Shown here: positions 5,855 to 5,906 of the stretch, piece by piece
Numbering within the stretch: the first letter of the stretch is position 1
Layout: the number at the start of each line of letters is the position of its first letter
DNA from: Candidatus Aminicenantes bacterium UBA4820
GTDB lineage: Bacteria; Acidobacteriota; UBA4820
Direction of reading: 5' to 3'
Assembly: GCA_002402325.1 (NCBI GenBank)
Contig: DHFQ01000081.1
Coordinates: forward strand, 1-5,906
DNA length: 5,906 nucleotides
Made by a program: the position numbers and the translations under genes
Notes under the pieces: model-generated
Told to the model about the DNA's origin: nothing
Seen by the model: the letters and a program-made list of their open reading frames with translations, nothing else
Databases searched by the model: none

Positions 5855-5906
5855 AGATGAAAATTTTACCCAAAATCCGATATTGATTTGCATCTTGATT
5901 TGACGC

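Noticed and set aside
5860..5878. ATTTT-GGGT-AAAAT followed by T residues on the minus strand as a terminator for an upstream gene
   Set aside because: The stem is 5 bp of A-T pairs only and too weak to support a terminator call.
1..5906. CRISPR arrays, tRNA or rRNA genes, insertion sequences, toxin-antitoxin or defence genes
   Set aside because: No regularly spaced repeats, RNA gene signatures, terminal inverted repeats or matching protein motifs were seen on either strand.

Overview
The window is an AT-rich stretch of a bacterial chromosome in which every supportable gene lies on the minus strand, so the reading order runs from the right edge to the left edge. The start of an outer-membrane TonB-dependent receptor at the left edge points to a diderm (Gram-negative-type) bacterium. 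Its N-terminus, a signal peptide, a Gln-Thr-Thr-Gly-Gly stretch and a carboxypeptidase-regulatory-like fold with GPSLQGT, resembles receptors common in Acidobacteriota and Aminicenantes. That placement is inference from one partial protein; the housekeeping genes do not settle the phylum.

Layout, right to left. At 5821-5906 is a short stretch with a good promoter (TATAAT at 5827-5832) and no confirmed gene. It is followed by six genes, each overlapping the next: murA (5809-4556), an RdgB-type nucleotide pyrophosphatase (4559-3954), xerC (TTG start, 3976-3032), a SuhB-type inositol monophosphatase (3042-2263), era (2266-1373) and a family 2 glycosyltransferase resembling lipopolysaccharide-core enzymes (1376-597). 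The overlaps are 4, 23, 11, 4 and 4 nt. A gap of about 150 nt follows, holding a near-consensus sigma-70 promoter (555-583) and a leader with three Shine-Dalgarno-like motifs. The leader precedes the TonB-dependent receptor gene (445 to beyond position 1).

The six-gene cluster mixes envelope synthesis (MurA for peptidoglycan, the glycosyltransferase probably for surface glycan), nucleotide-pool cleaning (RdgB), chromosome dimer resolution (XerC), sugar-phosphate dephosphorylation or RNA-related roles (SuhB) and ribosome assembly (Era). These are growth-linked housekeeping jobs, and the overlaps suggest one transcript with translational coupling. The receptor gene looks like a separate transcription unit with its own strong promoter, although no terminator is visible between it and the cluster.

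I did not find a novel defence, mobile or other undescribed system here. The points most worth a second look are the receptor's mRNA leader, the continuous overlap architecture, the TTG start of xerC and a few motif departures in Era and MurA.
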